The position numbers were made by a program, and so were the translations under genes. Source: JBGPLJ01 sp963826145 (GTDB lineage: Bacteria > Pseudomonadota > Gammaproteobacteria > Steroidobacterales > Steroidobacteraceae). From it: 64,000 bases of DNA. The stretch spans positions 930,001 through 994,000 of the forward strand of contig CAWGVW010000001.1 of NCBI GenBank assembly GCA_963826145.1, written 5' to 3'. The notes under the pieces were generated by a model. It did no database searches, was not told the origin of the DNA, and worked only from the letters and a program-made list of their open reading frames with translations. Positions 63,644 through 64,000 of the stretch are shown piece after piece; position 1 is the first letter of the stretch; each line of letters begins with the position of its first letter.

Positions 63644-64000
63644 TCAGTTAGCGGGCTGCGTTCCCGCGACTATGCGAAGTCTTACCGCGAGCACTATGAA
63701 CAGGACCCCGCGCAGGATTGCCACGGTCCCGATTGTCCACAATACCGCCATCGCGCCCGTACCGGGTTTCGCGATTAGCACGATGCCGAAGAGAATGGCC
63801 ACGGCGCCCGCCAGCATGAGCGCCCACTCATTGCGAATGAACCTGCGGATCTGGATCGCCGTGACGATCTCGGCAATGCCCCGCGCGATCGCCCAGATCG
63901 CAATGATAAAAAGAAGCGCGGCGCCGGTGATGGCCGGCCAGATGAGTGCCGCGATCCCAACTGCAATACTCACGACTGCCGCGACGAGCATCTGCCACCA
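63644..64000 (-). CDS. HdeD/DUF308-family membrane protein, 5' end outside window
   Basis: At least 118 residues; the frame stays open to the window edge (WWQ before the internal Met at 63991), so the true start lies beyond. Four hydrophobic segments are visible (LVAAVVSIAVGIAALIWPAI, GAALLFIIAIWAIARGIAEIV, WALMLAGAVAILFGIVLI, AVLWTIGTVAILRGVLFIVLA). The repeated AxxxLxGxxAIxFG...WP pattern is that of the HdeD acid-resistance/DUF308 group. Inner-membrane protein; function not established. Confidence 0.85.
   Translation of the reverse strand, partial: WWQMLVAAVVSIAVGIAALIWPAITGAALLFIIAIWAIARGIAEIVTAIQIRRFIRNEWALMLAGAVAILFGIVLIAKPGTGAMAVLWTIGTVAILRGVLFIVLAVRLRIVAGTQPAN

Overview
The window is a GC-rich proteobacterial chromosome segment. 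A gammaproteobacterium is the best guess, from the glrK-qseG-like-glrR order plus srkA, typA and ybdK; this is an inference from gene content, not a sequence comparison. About two thirds of it (roughly 1-44.9 kb) is the right-hand part of a large exopolysaccharide/surface-matrix locus of the exosortase A (XrtA/PEP-CTERM) type. The exosortase itself, the chain-length genes and the PEP-CTERM regulators are not in the window and would be expected to the left.

Layout. 1-6.2 kb: the end of an XrtA-type amidotransferase, two family-4 glycosyltransferases, an O-antigen-ligase-like membrane protein and a polysaccharide deacetylase, tightly overlapped on the + strand. 6.2-13.3 kb: a second amidotransferase that lacks the catalytic Cys2 (- strand), then a JmjC-like cupin with a tail altered by a 35-bp tandem duplication, a TPR protein, a glycosyltransferase, a DegT-type PLP enzyme and a FemAB/BioF2-like acyltransferase. 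13.3-21.1 kb: an exact-consensus sigma-54 promoter, a cyclic di-GMP-I riboswitch and a hairpin, leading into very large secreted proteins built from Cys-paired Ig-like repeats fused to kelch-like, lyase-like and beta-helix domains. 21.2-27.0 kb: the XrtA-associated metabolic set of deacetylase, acyl carrier protein, two alpha/beta hydrolases, PLP decarboxylase and acyl-CoA ligase. 27.4-34.7 kb: a sugar-modification module with a GT2, C-methyltransferase, DUF4910 protein, PIG-L deacetylase, epimerase, cytidylyltransferase-like enzyme and a duplicated-domain unknown. 34.6-44.9 kb: two Wzx-type flippases around two more Ig/LamG secreted proteins, which share an unrecognised C-terminal domain of about 240 residues, and a pyruvyl transferase.

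44.9-64 kb is mostly housekeeping and signalling: a twice-frameshifted FAD oxidoreductase, the GlrR/lipoprotein/GlrK system, galE, srkA, a lipoprotein, typA (bipA), a 1219-residue PAS/GAF/GGDEF/EAL protein, an N-formylglutamate amidohydrolase family enzyme, ybdK, a DUF4136 lipoprotein, two FixJ-type response regulators, a protein with a C-terminal LPATG anchor, a lipoprotein and an HdeD-like membrane protein cut by the window end.

How it may fit together (inference). The glycosyltransferases, flippases, ligase and tailoring enzymes would make and export one or more modified polysaccharides. The Ig-repeat proteins look like secreted or surface matrix proteins that bind or trim them. The riboswitch and sigma-54 promoter place the largest matrix gene under c-di-GMP and enhancer-binding-protein control, and a GGDEF/EAL protein and a sigma-54 activator (GlrR) lie in the same window. 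Several indels (18.2 kb, two near 45.4-45.8 kb, and the 35-bp duplication at 9.0 kb) suggest recent gene decay or variation, or assembly errors.
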